Shown here: positions 16,974 to 27,417 of the stretch, piece after piece
Numbering within the stretch: the stretch's first letter is position 1
Layout: the number at the start of each line of letters is the position of its first letter
DNA from: Shewanella amazonensis SB2B
GTDB taxonomy: Bacteria > Pseudomonadota > Gammaproteobacteria > Enterobacterales > Shewanellaceae
Assembly (NCBI RefSeq): GCF_000015245.1
Contig: NC_008700.1
Span: 1,308,001 to 1,372,000, forward strand
Direction: 5' to 3'
Length of the DNA: 64,000 nucleotides
The notes under the pieces: model-generated
Told to the model about the DNA's origin: nothing
Databases searched by the model: none
Seen by the model: only the letters and a program-made list of their open reading frames with translations
Made by a program: the position numbers and the translations under genes

Positions 16974-18563
16974 GTGAACCCGACCTCCCGCCTGTTTTTG
17001 GGCCTCGGACTGTGCCTGTCTGCCCAGGCCTTTGCCGCCCCGCTGACCTTTGATGAAACCGCATTCCGCGAAGACGTGAAGACCCTTGCCAGTGACGCCT
17101 TTGGCGGCCGCGCGCCCCTCTCCGATGGTGAGCAAAAGACCCTCGATTACCTCACCCATGCCTTTAAGTCGATGGGCCTGAAAGGCGCTTTCAATGGCGA
17201 ATATTTGCAGGCAGTGCCGATGGCGAAAATCACCGCCGATCAGAGCATGGTGCTTAAGGTGGGTGAACTCAGCTTTACCTCGGGTGAGGATTTCACTGCA
17301 CGTACCCAGAGGGTGGTACCCAAGGTAGAACTGAGTGGCAGCGACATGGTGTTTGTCGGTTACGGCATCAATGCCCCCGAATACGGCTGGAATGACTACG
17401 CAGGTATCGATGTGCGCGGCAAAACCGTGGTGCTGCTGGTTAACGACCCGGGCTTTGCCACCCAGGACCCCAAGGTCTTCAAAGGCAACGCCATGACCTA
17501 CTACGGCCGCTGGACCTACAAGTATGAAGAAGCCGCCCGTCAGGGGGCAGAAGCCGTGTTTATCGTCCATGAAGATGCTCCGGCGGCGTACGGCTGGGGC
17601 GTGGTGAAAAACTCCAATACCAATACCAAGTTCACTTTGGTTGATGGCAATAACAACCAAAGTCAGGTGGGCGTGATGGGCTGGCTGCAATATGCGGCGG
17701 CCAAGCAGATTCTGGCGGCTTCCGGCCAGGATATTGAAGCGCTGAAAGCCGCAGCCAAGGCGCCGGGCTTTAAAGCCGTGCCCTTGACGGTGCAAGCCGA
17801 TTTGACCCTCAGTAATCATATCGAGCGCGCCGAGTCCCATAACGTGGCCGCCATATTGCCCGGCAACAAAAATGCCGATGAAGCTGTGGTGATGCACGCC
17901 CATTGGGATCACCTTGGCCAAATCGAGGAAGAGGGCAAAACCATCATCCTCAATGGTGCCGTGGATAACGCCACCGGCGTGGCCGGGGTACTGGCGCTGG
18001 CAAGACACTATGCTGCCTTGCCAGAGGCAGAAAAGCCCGCCCGCAGCATGATTTTTTCCGCTTTCACTGCTGAGGAAACCGGCCTGATTGGCGCCCAGTA
18101 TTTTGCTGAAAATCCGCCGTTGCCGACATCTAAGCTGGTGGCTTTTTTAAACATTGATGGCATGAATGTGGGCGAAGGCGTGGATTACATATTGCGCTAC
18201 GGTGAAGGGGTCTCTGAGCTGGAAACTATGCTCAGTGACGCCGCCAAGGCCCAGAACAGACAGGTGAAGGCCGACCCACGACCTCAAAATGGCCTGATGT
18301 TCCGCTCGGATCATTTTGCTCTGGCGCAGCAAGGGGTGCCCGGACTGCTGTTTATGAGCCTGGGTGACACCGACCCTGACTACATTGCCCACAAGTACCA
18401 CAAGGGCGCCGACGATTACTCCCCGGACTGGCAACTTGGTGGTGTAAAGCAGGACCTTAAATTGATTGAGCAAATTCTTTCGCGCCTTGCCAATGGCAGC
18501 GAATGGCCCAAGTGGCTGGAAGAGTCTGACTTCAAAGCCCGCCGTGCCAAAGATGGCCGTTAA
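16974..18563 (+). CDS. M28 family zinc metallopeptidase, secreted
   Basis: A 529-residue exported aminopeptidase-like enzyme. Signal peptide MNPTSRLFLGLGLCLSAQAFA, a PA-like insert (about 110-270), then the M28 catalytic domain. Metal and catalytic residues are all visible: MHAHWDHLG (about 305), GAVDNATGVAG (about 330), AEETGLIGAQ (about 365), NIDGMNVG and SDHFALAQQGVPG (about 445). The start is GTG at 16974 with AGAAGGA upstream. It probably frees amino acids from peptides in the periplasm or outside. A terminator follows. Confidence 0.9.
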   Translation: MNPTSRLFLGLGLCLSAQAFAAPLTFDETAFREDVKTLASDAFGGRAPLSDGEQKTLDYLTHAFKSMGLKGAFNGEYLQAVPMAKITADQSMVLKVGELSFTSGEDFTARTQRVVPKVELSGSDMVFVGYGINAPEYGWNDYAGIDVRGKTVVLLVNDPGFATQDPKVFKGNAMTYYGRWTYKYEEAARQGAEAVFIVHEDAPAAYGWGVVKNSNTNTKFTLVDGNNNQSQVGVMGWLQYAAAKQILAASGQDIEALKAAAKAPGFKAVPLTVQADLTLSNHIERAESHNVAAILPGNKNADEAVVMHAHWDHLGQIEEEGKTIILNGAVDNATGVAGVLALARHYAALPEAEKPARSMIFSAFTAEETGLIGAQYFAENPPLPTSKLVAFLNIDGMNVGEGVDYILRYGEGVSELETMLSDAAKAQNRQVKADPRPQNGLMFRSDHFALAQQGVPGLLFMSLGDTDPDYIAHKYHKGADDYSPDWQLGGVKQDLKLIEQILSRLANGSEWPKWLEESDFKARRAKDGR

Positions 18564-18580
18564 GTTTTTGCTGGTAAATA

Positions 18581-18607
18581 AAAAGAGCGGCTAAGCCGCT
18601 CTTTTTT
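18581..18607. terminator. Bidirectional rho-independent terminator
   Basis: Stem AAAAGAGCGGC / GCCGCTCTTTT with loop TAA and a T-run on both sides. It can serve both the M28 peptidase and the convergent giant gene. Confidence 0.9.
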
Positions 18608-18640
18608 CTTGCAGTGCTTTCTATGTTTGCCCTGCGAGCC

Positions 18641-21600
18641 TTATTGATGCAGGGCTACCTGGCGATGTCTTGTGAATGCCAGCCCCAAAAGCAGCAGTGA
18701 CCACAGGGGCATAGAGCCACCACCAGTGTTGGTTGCGGGTGTCTCAGGCTCCACCACTGGCGCAAGGCTCACGGTCACATGTACCTCACCCTGGGCGCTG
18801 CCGCCAAAGCCATCGCTGACCTGATAGATGATCACCGCCTCACCGCTGAATCCGCTGCTTGGGGTATAGCGCAGGGTATTGTCGGCAAGCAGCTCGACAC
18901 TGCCATGATCAACACTGGCGCCGATGACGCTTAGGCTGTCGCCATCGGCATCGGTGTCGTTGGCCAGCACGTCTATCACCAGCATCTGGCTATCCAGGAT
19001 GGCTGCGGTGTCCAGATTTGCAACCGGCAGTTGGTTCTGACTCAGCACCGCGATGACGCCCGGGTCTTCAATCACGCCGTTGGCAGCGCCATCGGCATCG
19101 TTGGGGCCGCCGTCCTGCAGCAGCAGTTGCACGCACTGATAGCCTGCCACCAAACCGGGTTCATAGCTGGCTGCGTCAACCACCGGGCACGCGCCGTCAA
19201 GCAGCGGTGCCGAGCTTATGCTGTTGTTGGCATCTTCAACAAAGTCATACCAGCCTTGTATGGCGTTGTACTTACGATACACAGCGTCCTCGGGCAGCGC
19301 AGTGCCCCGTGGCATGGGGAATACCACGGCAACCGATTGCCCCGGCTGAATTTGCCCGCTCAGGGTAAAGTCCAGCACGGCCGACACTTGGTTAAAGTGG
19401 CTGTCGCTGCTGTCAGCGGCACCGCTGTCATTTGCCACAGCCTCAGCCAGGTAGTCCATGGTCATGCCGGCGCCGCTGCCGGTGATGATGGCGCTGGTGA
19501 TGTTGCCAAGGGCCAACTGCACGCCGGCCGTGGTTTGCATGGCATCGGTTTCATCGTTAACCGGCAAACGACTGCCATCGACATCGTTGTCCAGATAATT
19601 GGCGATACCGTCGCCATCGCTGTCGCCATAGCCTTCTAAGCTATCGACCATACCATCGCCGTCGCTATCAAGTGTGCTACTTAAATCCGGCAGTGCATCA
19701 ACCTTAAAGCGGATACGACGCTTGGTGCTGAATAGCTCGGCGGTGTTGGTTTCCGTTACCGTGATATCCACGGCATAGCGGCCACTGCTCAACTCGCTGG
19801 GATCAAAGGTCATGCTCAGGCCATCTTCGGCAATGTTGCCAGCGAACGCCTGCTCCACCACCTGCCAGCTGATTTGATGTGTGTCGTTTACGTTAACATC
19901 ATTAATCACCAGTTCTATCTGCGCCTCACCCGATAGCGGGTCCAGCAAACGGGTCGCTACGCCTTGCTGCTGTATGTCTGCGCTAAAGGTCGGTGCCAGA
20001 TTTTGCTCGGTCAGCACCAGGGTTGCAGACTTGTCATCCGCCACAAAGGCATGGCTTACGCTGTTTACCTGCACTTGCAGTGCGGTATTTACCGACAAGT
20101 CCGCCGGAATGCTGATGGCCAACTCCCCCTCAGTGCCTGAGGCAATATTCGCGTTTTGGCTACTTGCAATCTGTCCGTTCACTAACAGTGAATACGCGAC
20201 GGTTACCGGATACACAGGCGCTTCGCCGGTTAATTGCAGTGGCAGCAGATAATCACCACCGGCTTCAACCGTCATGCGCTGCGCCAGCTTCAGCTGCGGC
20301 AGAATATGCACGGTTAACGTCGTGGTGGCGGTATTGCCTGAGCTGTCGGTCGCGCCTAGCTCAAGTTCATGGGCGCCGCTTGCCAGCTCACTGCTGCCAT
20401 TAAGCGCTGCGGTGATGTCACCGTCCACCAAATCGGTGGCGCTGATATCCAGCAGCGCGCCGATATCGGTCAACCGGCCTGTAGCATTAACTTCTAGCAG
20501 GTCTAACGAATCAAACTCTGGCGCCGTGGTATCGACAATCGTGACCAGCTGCTCAGCTGTCGCCGAATTACCCGCGCCATCCGTGGCGGTCCAGGTAATA
20601 ACGTGCTCACCCAGTGCCAGCTCTGGCGCCAGATCCGAGCTAATGGTCAGTAACTTACTGATGTTGTCGGTAACCAGCGGCTCGGGCAGGGTTACTGCGG
20701 TCATCGGCCCTGTGGCTTCAAAGCTCAGTGGCGTCAGTTCGGCAAACACCGGCTTTTGGGTATCACCTATGCTGGGGTCCAGCGGCGCAGCGTCATCTTC
20801 ATCATTGATACCGTCATTGTCATCGTCGGGATCGGCGTTATTACCGATACCGTCACCGTCGGTATCGACAGACTCACTGGCGTCCAGCGGAAAGGCATCG
20901 TCTGTGTCCAACACGCCGTCGTTGTCGTCATCGGTGTCGGCATTGTTGCCGATGCCGTCCTTGTCGGTGTCGACAGATTCAGCAGCATCCAGCGGGAAAG
21001 CATCGTCGCTGTCGAGCACGCCGTCGTTATCATCATCGGTATCACTGTTGTTACCGATGCCGTCCTTGTCGGTATCGACAGACTCGGTGGCATCCAGCGG
21101 GAAGGCATCGTCGCTGTCGACTACGCCGTCGTTGTCGTCGTCAGTGTCGGCATTGTTGCCAATGCCATCGAGATCGGTATCGACAGACTCGCTGGCATCC
21201 AACGGGAAGGCATCGTCGGCATCCACTACCCCATCGTTGTCGTCATCGGTGTCGGCGTTATTGCCTATGCCGTCGAGATCGGTGTCGACAGACTCGCTGG
21301 CATCCAGCGGGAAGGCATCTTCTGTGTCCAATACCCCATCGTTGTCGTCATCGGTATCGGCGTTATTGCCTATGCCGTCCTTGTCGGTGTCGACAGATTC
21401 AGCAGCATCCAGCGGGAAAGCATCGTCGCTGTCGAGCACGCCGTCGTTATCGTCATCGGTATCACTGTTGTTACCGATGCCGTCCTTGTCGGTATCGATA
21501 GACTCGGTGGCGTCCAGCGGGAAGGCATCGTCGCTGTCGACTACGCCGTCGTTGTCGTCGTCAGTGTCGGCATTGTTGCCAATGCCATCGAGATCGGTAT

Positions 21601-24600
21601 CGACAGACTCACTGGCATCCAACGGGAAGGCATCGTCGGCATCCACTACGCCGTCGTTGTCGTCATCGGTGTCGGCATTGTTGCCAATGCCGTCCTTGTC
21701 GGTATCGACAGACTCACTGGCGTCCAGCGGAAAGGCATCGTCAGTGTCCAACACGCCGTCGTTGTCGTCATCGGTGTCGGCATTGTTGCCGATGCCGTCG
21801 GCATCAGTGTCGACAGACTCAGCAGCATCCAGCGGGAAGGCATCGTCGCTGTCGAGCACGCCGTCGTTATCGTCATCGGTATCACTGTTGTTACCGATGC
21901 CGTCCTTGTCGGTATCGACAGACTCGGTGGCATCCAGCGGGAAGGCATCGTCGCTGTCGACTACGCCGTCGTTGTCGTCGTCAGTGTCGGCATTGTTGCC
22001 AATGCCATCGAGATCGGTATCGACAGACTCGCTGGCATCCAACGGGAAGGCATCGTCGGCATCCACTACCCCATCGTTGTCGTCATCGGTGTCGGCGTTA
22101 TTGCCTATGCCGTCGAGATCGGTGTCGACAGACTCGCTGGCATCCAGCGGGAAGGCATCTTCTGTGTCCAATACCCCATCGTTGTCGTCATCGGTATCGG
22201 CGTTATTGCCTATGCCGTCCTTGTCGGAATCGACAGACTCGGTGGCATCCAGCGGGAAGGCATCGTCGCTGTCCACTACGCCATCGTTGTCGCCATCGGT
22301 ATCACTGTTGTTACCGATGCCGTCGCGGTCGGTATCGACAGACTCAGCAGCATCCAGCGGGAAGGCATCTTCTGTGTCGACTACGCCATCGTTGTCGTCG
22401 TCGGTATCACTGTTGTTGCCAATGCCGTCCTTGTCGGTATCGACAGACTCGTTGGCATCCAGCGGGAAGGCATCCTCGCTGTCGACTACGCCATCGTTAT
22501 CATCATCGGGATCACTGTTGTTGCCTATTCCATCGAGGTCGGTATCGACAGACTCGCTGGCGTCAAAGGGGAAGGCATCGACTATATCCAACACGCCGTC
22601 GTTGTCATCGTCGGGATCGCTGTTGTTGCCTATGCCGTCGAGATCCGAATCCAGCCACTCGGAAGCATCGAGCGGGAAGGCATCAGAGTTATCCGGGACA
22701 TTGTCGTTGTCATCGTCGCTGTCGGTATTATTACCTATGCCATCAGCATCGGTATCCAGCCACTCGGAAGCATCCAGTGGGAAGGCGTCCTCTGTGTCTA
22801 TGACACTGTCGTTGTCATCGTCGGTATCGGCGTTATTGCCTATACCATCGAGATCCGTATCAAGCCATTCGGCGGAATTTAACGGGAAGGCATCGGCCAC
22901 ATCCGCAACACCGTCGTTGTCGTCGTCGGTATCTGCGTTGTTACCTATGCCGTCGAGATCTGCATCCAGCCACTCGCTGGCATCCAGCGGGAAGGCATCG
23001 GCTGCATCCAACACACCATCGTTGTCATCATCTGTGTCGGCATTGTTGCCAATGCCATCGAGGTCGGTATCGACAGATTCGGTGGCATCCAGGGGGAAAG
23101 CGTCTTCGCTGTCCGGGACATTGTCATTGTCATCGTCGGTATCGGCGTTATTACCAATGCCATCGGCATCGGAATCCAGCCACTCGGAAGCATCCAGCGG
23201 GAACGCATCGTCGGTATCGGCCACGTTATCACCGTCATCGTCCTCATCAGCGTTATTGCCTATGCCGTCATTGTCAGTATCTAACTGCTCGTTGGCATCA
23301 TTGGGGAAGGCATCACTGTTATCGCCTACGCCGTCGTTGTCGCTGTCAGTCGTTTCAGTGGCATCGTTCGGGAAGGCATCTTCGCTATCGGCGACACCGT
23401 CGCCATCAAAGTCACCGGCATACACATACTCAATGGCGCCAATATCCATTTGCGGAATAAGCGGTCCGCCCAACTCTTGCGGGTAATCGGGGTTGTATTC
23501 GCCCATCACGCGGGCATTACCCAGCAGGTCGAGCCCCGCCGCGGCGGGATCATCTTCCCATAAGCCGGCATCGATATTGGCACTGCCCGGCACCGGCCGG
23601 TAATCACCGTTTTCCGGATCGGCCAGTTCAACATAGCCCGTTGAGGTAATACCGCACTCGCTGTCTTCTACCCAGCTGGCGGTTTGTTGCACCCAGGTGT
23701 CAACGTTACACACGGTTGAGCCATTAGCGCCTTTTAACAGCAGGCTATTACGCAACTGCGCACTGCCCGTGCTACCCACAGACATAACGCCGCCTTCACT
23801 GTTATAAACAGTGCTGGAGAACATCGAGATGCGGCCACTTGCGGTAATAAGCGCCGGGGCAAGGCCACTGACATTCGCTATCAGGCTATTTTCAAAATAC
23901 AAATCTACGTTGTTGCCGCTAATCACCGGCGCGGTCATATTTTCAATCAGCGTATGCTCGACAAATAAATAGCTGCTGGAATGCATATGCACGGCACTGG
24001 CCTGATTGAGGCTATCAGTCCCTGATTCAGTAACAACCGCGTCGGCATCCACGACCTGAGTAAAACCGTTACGCAGCGTCAACCCGACCAATTGTGGGTA
24101 TTGGCTTTTGAGCATCCTGTCGGGCAGCGCCACGGTAAAAATCGCCGTTTTATTTTGGCCATCCAGCACCACGGTTTTATTACCGTCAATCTTCATGCCT
24201 TTGCCAATCACTAACGGTGATTCAAGCTGAATCGTCATCGGGCCATCAAAATTGATGATATTCAGATCGGCGCCGGGTTCACTGGCACATAAATCGATTA
24301 ATGCCTGGCGCAAGGTCCCCGGGCCACTGTCGGCATTGCTGGTGACGGTGATTTGGCTGGCAGTACAGGCGTGATAGGGGTTGTCGTCGATACGTGCCCA
24401 ACTCAATACCACGTCATTTTCAGTCACCAGCGTTTGCAGCTCATTGGTGCCATCTATTTGATAGAGAAAATCGGGCACGCCATCGTTATCGCGATCTTCA
24501 TCATTAATATCGGCAATACCATCACCGTCAAAATCCGGTAAATCGCCATACACTGTCGGTGCGGGATCGGCGCCATCCAAGGTGCCATCGCCGTCGGTAT

Positions 24601-27187
24601 CGGCAATTAATGGATCGGTACCGGCGGTTATTTCATCGGCATCACTTAAGCCGTCGTTGTCATCATCGGTATCGGCGTTATTGCCGATGCCATCGCCGTC
24701 CGTGTCCAGATGTTCGCTGGCATCTTTAGGCAAGCGATCTTCCCAGTCAGCATAGCCGTCGTTGTCGTCGTCAATATCCCAATCATCGGAAATGCCATCA
24801 CCGTCGGTATCCAACTGCATTTTGACCCCGACAGAGCAGGCTTCTCCACCAGACAGCTTATGGCTGCGTGGTGTGACACAAAAACGGATCTGGGTGCCGG
24901 CAGCGACCGTTTGTTGAAAGGTAAGCTCATTTTCACCGGCATAATCTACCCAGGCATCCGCCTGTAAATATTGCCACTGGTACTGACTCTGGTATTCCAA
25001 ACCGTCATAGACGCTATCGTCTGGGGCAACATAGGTGTACTGACCAATCAGGCCAAAGCCGGCAATAGGTTCGGCGTATTGCGGTTTTATCGTTACATCG
25101 GTGGCAGATGGGTATTGGCCCACTTCAATCCAGGGGCCGCAATAATTACTATTGATTTTGTCGATGCGCATGCACAGGGTGACAAAGGCATTGGCATCAT
25201 CGTTGGTGGCCTGATAACCATATACATTTTCTGCCACCGTAACGGCGTCACTTATTTGCCCCGTAGCCGAACGGAGCCATCTGACTTGTTGGGCATCAAA
25301 TGAAGCTGGCACAGTGGCAAACATATAGTCGCCCACGCGCAGGCTCTGGCCGACTTTATCGACAAACGGACTCTTCGAACGCGAGAGGTCATAAGAGGAA
25401 TGAGAGATTTGTATGTAATCACCAAGATCAATCAAGCCACCCAGCGGGCCTTCACAGGTGCCACAATAGTATTCGGTCGCATACGCCATAGGCTGAGCGC
25501 CAAAAAACATGCCTGTGGACGCGGTTTGTTCCGTTAACGACTTACTTATTTCAGAGTTGTACCTCGAGTCTGCGACGCGGAGATAAAGGTTAGTGGGGGT
25601 AAGATTAAGGTAATCCAGTGTTTTTGCCGCAGCCCAATCTGGTGGATACAAATTCTCATCGAAAAAATCACGATTGTGGCGGCCTTTGTCTTGAATACGC
25701 ATAAACTTCTGCGCAGTGGTCAGGCCGGACGGCGTGTTATTATTGGTGGCTGGTATCCACTCTATGGCTCTGTCTTCAAGAATCCTATCGCCCGGCGCGT
25801 AATCCACACAGGCGGTATTTATGCCATCAAAGACACAGGTGTTGTAGTGATAAACGGCAAACCAGTGCCAATAGGAATTGCCGAACAAGTCTTCATCCCA
25901 ACCGCGATCTTGGACAAAATTTGGAAACATCTTAGCCAAGGTGCCGACAATAGGTTTGTTGTCCGTGTCCGTCACTGGATTAATGAGCTCGGGTTTAATG
26001 ACTGACTCCCAATCATTGTAAACTTCAGAGTAAAACGTGCGCTCCATTTGCAGGGGTTCGAAATTGGCATTCATGTATGGCAGGCGCGGGGTATTAAATA
26101 TGCCCCGGCTCATGGCATCCACGGGCATGGACAAATAAGAACAAAAATTACTGACATCATCGTCTTCGGCGCAGGCGACACGGTTTAATAATGGCGATGC
26201 CGCGGCACTGTGCGGATAAAACTGAAAGTGTGATTGTGGAACCGTTAAATAGCTGCCGCCACGAATATTCGTACTATAGTCTTCAACAAAATTGAGCTTA
26301 TTGGCCAAACTGGTCATGTTGCCCAGCACCATAAAGCCGATACGGCCGGCGTACACCGTATTGGTATTGGCCTCTTCGACACTGGTTTCCTGCATCAGCC
26401 GCAGGGTAATGCTGTCGAAAGTACCCACGCCTGCTGTCACCGTCGCGCCCTGATACACCTTCATATCCAGCAAGTTGCGAAACAGCGTGCCATTGTGAAA
26501 CAGCATAGACCGTTGTAACTGTGCTACTGTGACGGCATTTTCAAAGCTGGCACCCAAGGCAATGGTTTTACCGCTAAAACCGGTGTGTTTTACTTCGGCG
26601 CTGGAAATCAGCAACATGCGGCCATCGGCCAATTGGTGCCAACCTTCTTCGGCAATCAGGTAGTGCACTTTGGCGCCGGTTAAATCGGCATTAAAACCCG
26701 TCGCCTGACGCACATCGAATAAGAACTGGTTGCCTTGGGTAATAGGTGCTGTCGGCACGATAGCCACACCGCTATTCAGATTAGGGTCTTCCAGGGTGAC
26801 AAACACCACCGGCCGATAGAAAATACGGTTAGTCCAAAGATCGGCAATCTCATTATTTGCACCGACAGTCAAGGTGCCGACTTCCGCCGGGATGCCCATC
26901 AACGCCGGGTTGCCACGAAACACGATGGCATCGCCGGTCACGTTCGAGATGGCCGAACCGTCGTCACGTTTGAAATACCAGTCATCGGCATTCTGCATCA
27001 CCGGAAAGCCCGAAGCCGCCTGGTTAACCGGCTGTACAAAGGCAATTTCTTCATCGTAGTAATTGCCGGTCTGCGCCAATGTATTGCTGTGTAAGTAGAT
27101 ATTGGGCACTGCCACTATGCCGGCGGCCCATACCTGGCTGACCAAGATGACGGTGATAATGAGTGCTCTAAGGATAAAACGTATCAT
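18641..27187 (-). CDS. Giant secreted surface protein with thrombospondin-3 repeats and GlyGly-CTERM
   Basis: A 2848-residue exported protein. Order: signal peptide (MIRFILRALIITVILVSQVWA), a large unique region (to about 780), a first group of Asp-rich calcium-binding repeats (785-910), a beta-helix-like choice-of-anchor Q region (about 940-1240) ending in MDIGAIEY, then 24 units of 35 residues built on D-x-DGIGNNxDxDDDND and DAFPLDASE (about 1258-2139). These are followed by two HYR-like domains (to about 2330), a choice-of-anchor U domain (about 2560-2720), a cadherin-like domain (VLANDTDADGD) and a tail GGGSMPLWSLLLLGLAFTRHR. The tail fits GlyGly-CTERM, cut by rhombosortase. It probably acts as a calcium-stiffened adhesin or stalk. 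ATG at 27187 is chosen because the signal peptide begins there. Confidence 0.9.
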   Translation of the reverse strand: MIRFILRALIITVILVSQVWAAGIVAVPNIYLHSNTLAQTGNYYDEEIAFVQPVNQAASGFPVMQNADDWYFKRDDGSAISNVTGDAIVFRGNPALMGIPAEVGTLTVGANNEIADLWTNRIFYRPVVFVTLEDPNLNSGVAIVPTAPITQGNQFLFDVRQATGFNADLTGAKVHYLIAEEGWHQLADGRMLLISSAEVKHTGFSGKTIALGASFENAVTVAQLQRSMLFHNGTLFRNLLDMKVYQGATVTAGVGTFDSITLRLMQETSVEEANTNTVYAGRIGFMVLGNMTSLANKLNFVEDYSTNIRGGSYLTVPQSHFQFYPHSAAASPLLNRVACAEDDDVSNFCSYLSMPVDAMSRGIFNTPRLPYMNANFEPLQMERTFYSEVYNDWESVIKPELINPVTDTDNKPIVGTLAKMFPNFVQDRGWDEDLFGNSYWHWFAVYHYNTCVFDGINTACVDYAPGDRILEDRAIEWIPATNNNTPSGLTTAQKFMRIQDKGRHNRDFFDENLYPPDWAAAKTLDYLNLTPTNLYLRVADSRYNSEISKSLTEQTASTGMFFGAQPMAYATEYYCGTCEGPLGGLIDLGDYIQISHSSYDLSRSKSPFVDKVGQSLRVGDYMFATVPASFDAQQVRWLRSATGQISDAVTVAENVYGYQATNDDANAFVTLCMRIDKINSNYCGPWIEVGQYPSATDVTIKPQYAEPIAGFGLIGQYTYVAPDDSVYDGLEYQSQYQWQYLQADAWVDYAGENELTFQQTVAAGTQIRFCVTPRSHKLSGGEACSVGVKMQLDTDGDGISDDWDIDDDNDGYADWEDRLPKDASEHLDTDGDGIGNNADTDDDNDGLSDADEITAGTDPLIADTDGDGTLDGADPAPTVYGDLPDFDGDGIADINDEDRDNDGVPDFLYQIDGTNELQTLVTENDVVLSWARIDDNPYHACTASQITVTSNADSGPGTLRQALIDLCASEPGADLNIINFDGPMTIQLESPLVIGKGMKIDGNKTVVLDGQNKTAIFTVALPDRMLKSQYPQLVGLTLRNGFTQVVDADAVVTESGTDSLNQASAVHMHSSSYLFVEHTLIENMTAPVISGNNVDLYFENSLIANVSGLAPALITASGRISMFSSTVYNSEGGVMSVGSTGSAQLRNSLLLKGANGSTVCNVDTWVQQTASWVEDSECGITSTGYVELADPENGDYRPVPGSANIDAGLWEDDPAAAGLDLLGNARVMGEYNPDYPQELGGPLIPQMDIGAIEYVYAGDFDGDGVADSEDAFPNDATETTDSDNDGVGDNSDAFPNDANEQLDTDNDGIGNNADEDDDGDNVADTDDAFPLDASEWLDSDADGIGNNADTDDDNDNVPDSEDAFPLDATESVDTDLDGIGNNADTDDDNDGVLDAADAFPLDASEWLDADLDGIGNNADTDDDNDGVADVADAFPLNSAEWLDTDLDGIGNNADTDDDNDSVIDTEDAFPLDASEWLDTDADGIGNNTDSDDDNDNVPDNSDAFPLDASEWLDSDLDGIGNNSDPDDDNDGVLDIVDAFPFDASESVDTDLDGIGNNSDPDDDNDGVVDSEDAFPLDANESVDTDKDGIGNNSDTDDDNDGVVDTEDAFPLDAAESVDTDRDGIGNNSDTDGDNDGVVDSDDAFPLDATESVDSDKDGIGNNADTDDDNDGVLDTEDAFPLDASESVDTDLDGIGNNADTDDDNDGVVDADDAFPLDASESVDTDLDGIGNNADTDDDNDGVVDSDDAFPLDATESVDTDKDGIGNNSDTDDDNDGVLDSDDAFPLDAAESVDTDADGIGNNADTDDDNDGVLDTDDAFPLDASESVDTDKDGIGNNADTDDDNDGVVDADDAFPLDASESVDTDLDGIGNNADTDDDNDGVVDSDDAFPLDATESIDTDKDGIGNNSDTDDDNDGVLDSDDAFPLDAAESVDTDKDGIGNNADTDDDNDGVLDTEDAFPLDASESVDTDLDGIGNNADTDDDNDGVVDADDAFPLDASESVDTDLDGIGNNADTDDDNDGVVDSDDAFPLDATESVDTDKDGIGNNSDTDDDNDGVLDSDDAFPLDAAESVDTDKDGIGNNADTDDDNDGVLDTDDAFPLDASESVDTDGDGIGNNADPDDDNDGINDEDDAAPLDPSIGDTQKPVFAELTPLSFEATGPMTAVTLPEPLVTDNISKLLTISSDLAPELALGEHVITWTATDGAGNSATAEQLVTIVDTTAPEFDSLDLLEVNATGRLTDIGALLDISATDLVDGDITAALNGSSELASGAHELELGATDSSGNTATTTLTVHILPQLKLAQRMTVEAGGDYLLPLQLTGEAPVYPVTVAYSLLVNGQIASSQNANIASGTEGELAISIPADLSVNTALQVQVNSVSHAFVADDKSATLVLTEQNLAPTFSADIQQQGVATRLLDPLSGEAQIELVINDVNVNDTHQISWQVVEQAFAGNIAEDGLSMTFDPSELSSGRYAVDITVTETNTAELFSTKRRIRFKVDALPDLSSTLDSDGDGMVDSLEGYGDSDGDGIANYLDNDVDGSRLPVNDETDAMQTTAGVQLALGNITSAIITGSGAGMTMDYLAEAVANDSGAADSSDSHFNQVSAVLDFTLSGQIQPGQSVAVVFPMPRGTALPEDAVYRKYNAIQGWYDFVEDANNSISSAPLLDGACPVVDAASYEPGLVAGYQCVQLLLQDGGPNDADGAANGVIEDPGVIAVLSQNQLPVANLDTAAILDSQMLVIDVLANDTDADGDSLSVIGASVDHGSVELLADNTLRYTPSSGFSGEAVIIYQVSDGFGGSAQGEVHVTVSLAPVVEPETPATNTGGGSMPLWSLLLLGLAFTRHRQVALHQ
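20770..23412 (-). repeat. Coding tandem array: 24 units of 105 bases, with a 420-base higher-order repeat
   Basis: Each 105-base unit encodes 35 residues of thrombospondin-3 type. From about 20880 to 22250 the units are arranged as ABCD-ABCD-ABCD-A, so the same 420-base block recurs; lines of sequence at 21001, 21421 and 21841 are almost identical base for base. Units toward 23400 are more diverged. The array suggests recent block duplication or gene conversion at the C-terminal side. Confidence 0.95.
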
Positions 27188-27320
27188 GCTGTATTTTCCC
27201 GCATAGAATTTTCTACCCCGCAGTAAAACAGGCAAATGTGCAGGAAAAATGCAGAATGCGGCTTATGGTCAGGAAAATATGTGCAGTGGCTTTGTTGGCC
27301 GTGCAGGGGGCAAGGAGATG

Positions 27321-27415
27321 GTGGCGAATGTATAAATTTGGCGAGCTTTTGGCGAATCAGTGCCGAACTCTTTACGAACCAGTGGCGCACTCTTGGCGAA
27401 CCCGTGGCGAATCAG
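27321..27415 (-). repeat. Short tandem array after the kinase stop codon
   Basis: Imperfect 11-base units built on TGGCGAAnCnG, best seen as 22-base pairs such as TGGCGCACTCT + TGGCGAACCCG. The array starts within three bases of the stop codon at 27418-27420. Confidence 0.7.
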
Positions 27416-27417
27416 GC

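Noticed and set aside
20756..22882. A 708-residue plus-strand frame of hydrophobic repeats (IVVVIGVGVIAYAV)
   Set aside because: Another shadow of the same array in a different frame; periodicity alone explains its length.
20274..23486. A 1070-residue plus-strand open frame over the repeat array, rich in Ser (PSLSSSVSALLPMPS)
   Set aside because: It is the reverse complement of the Asp-rich repeat. A 105-base period keeps it free of stops; it has no start signal or family.
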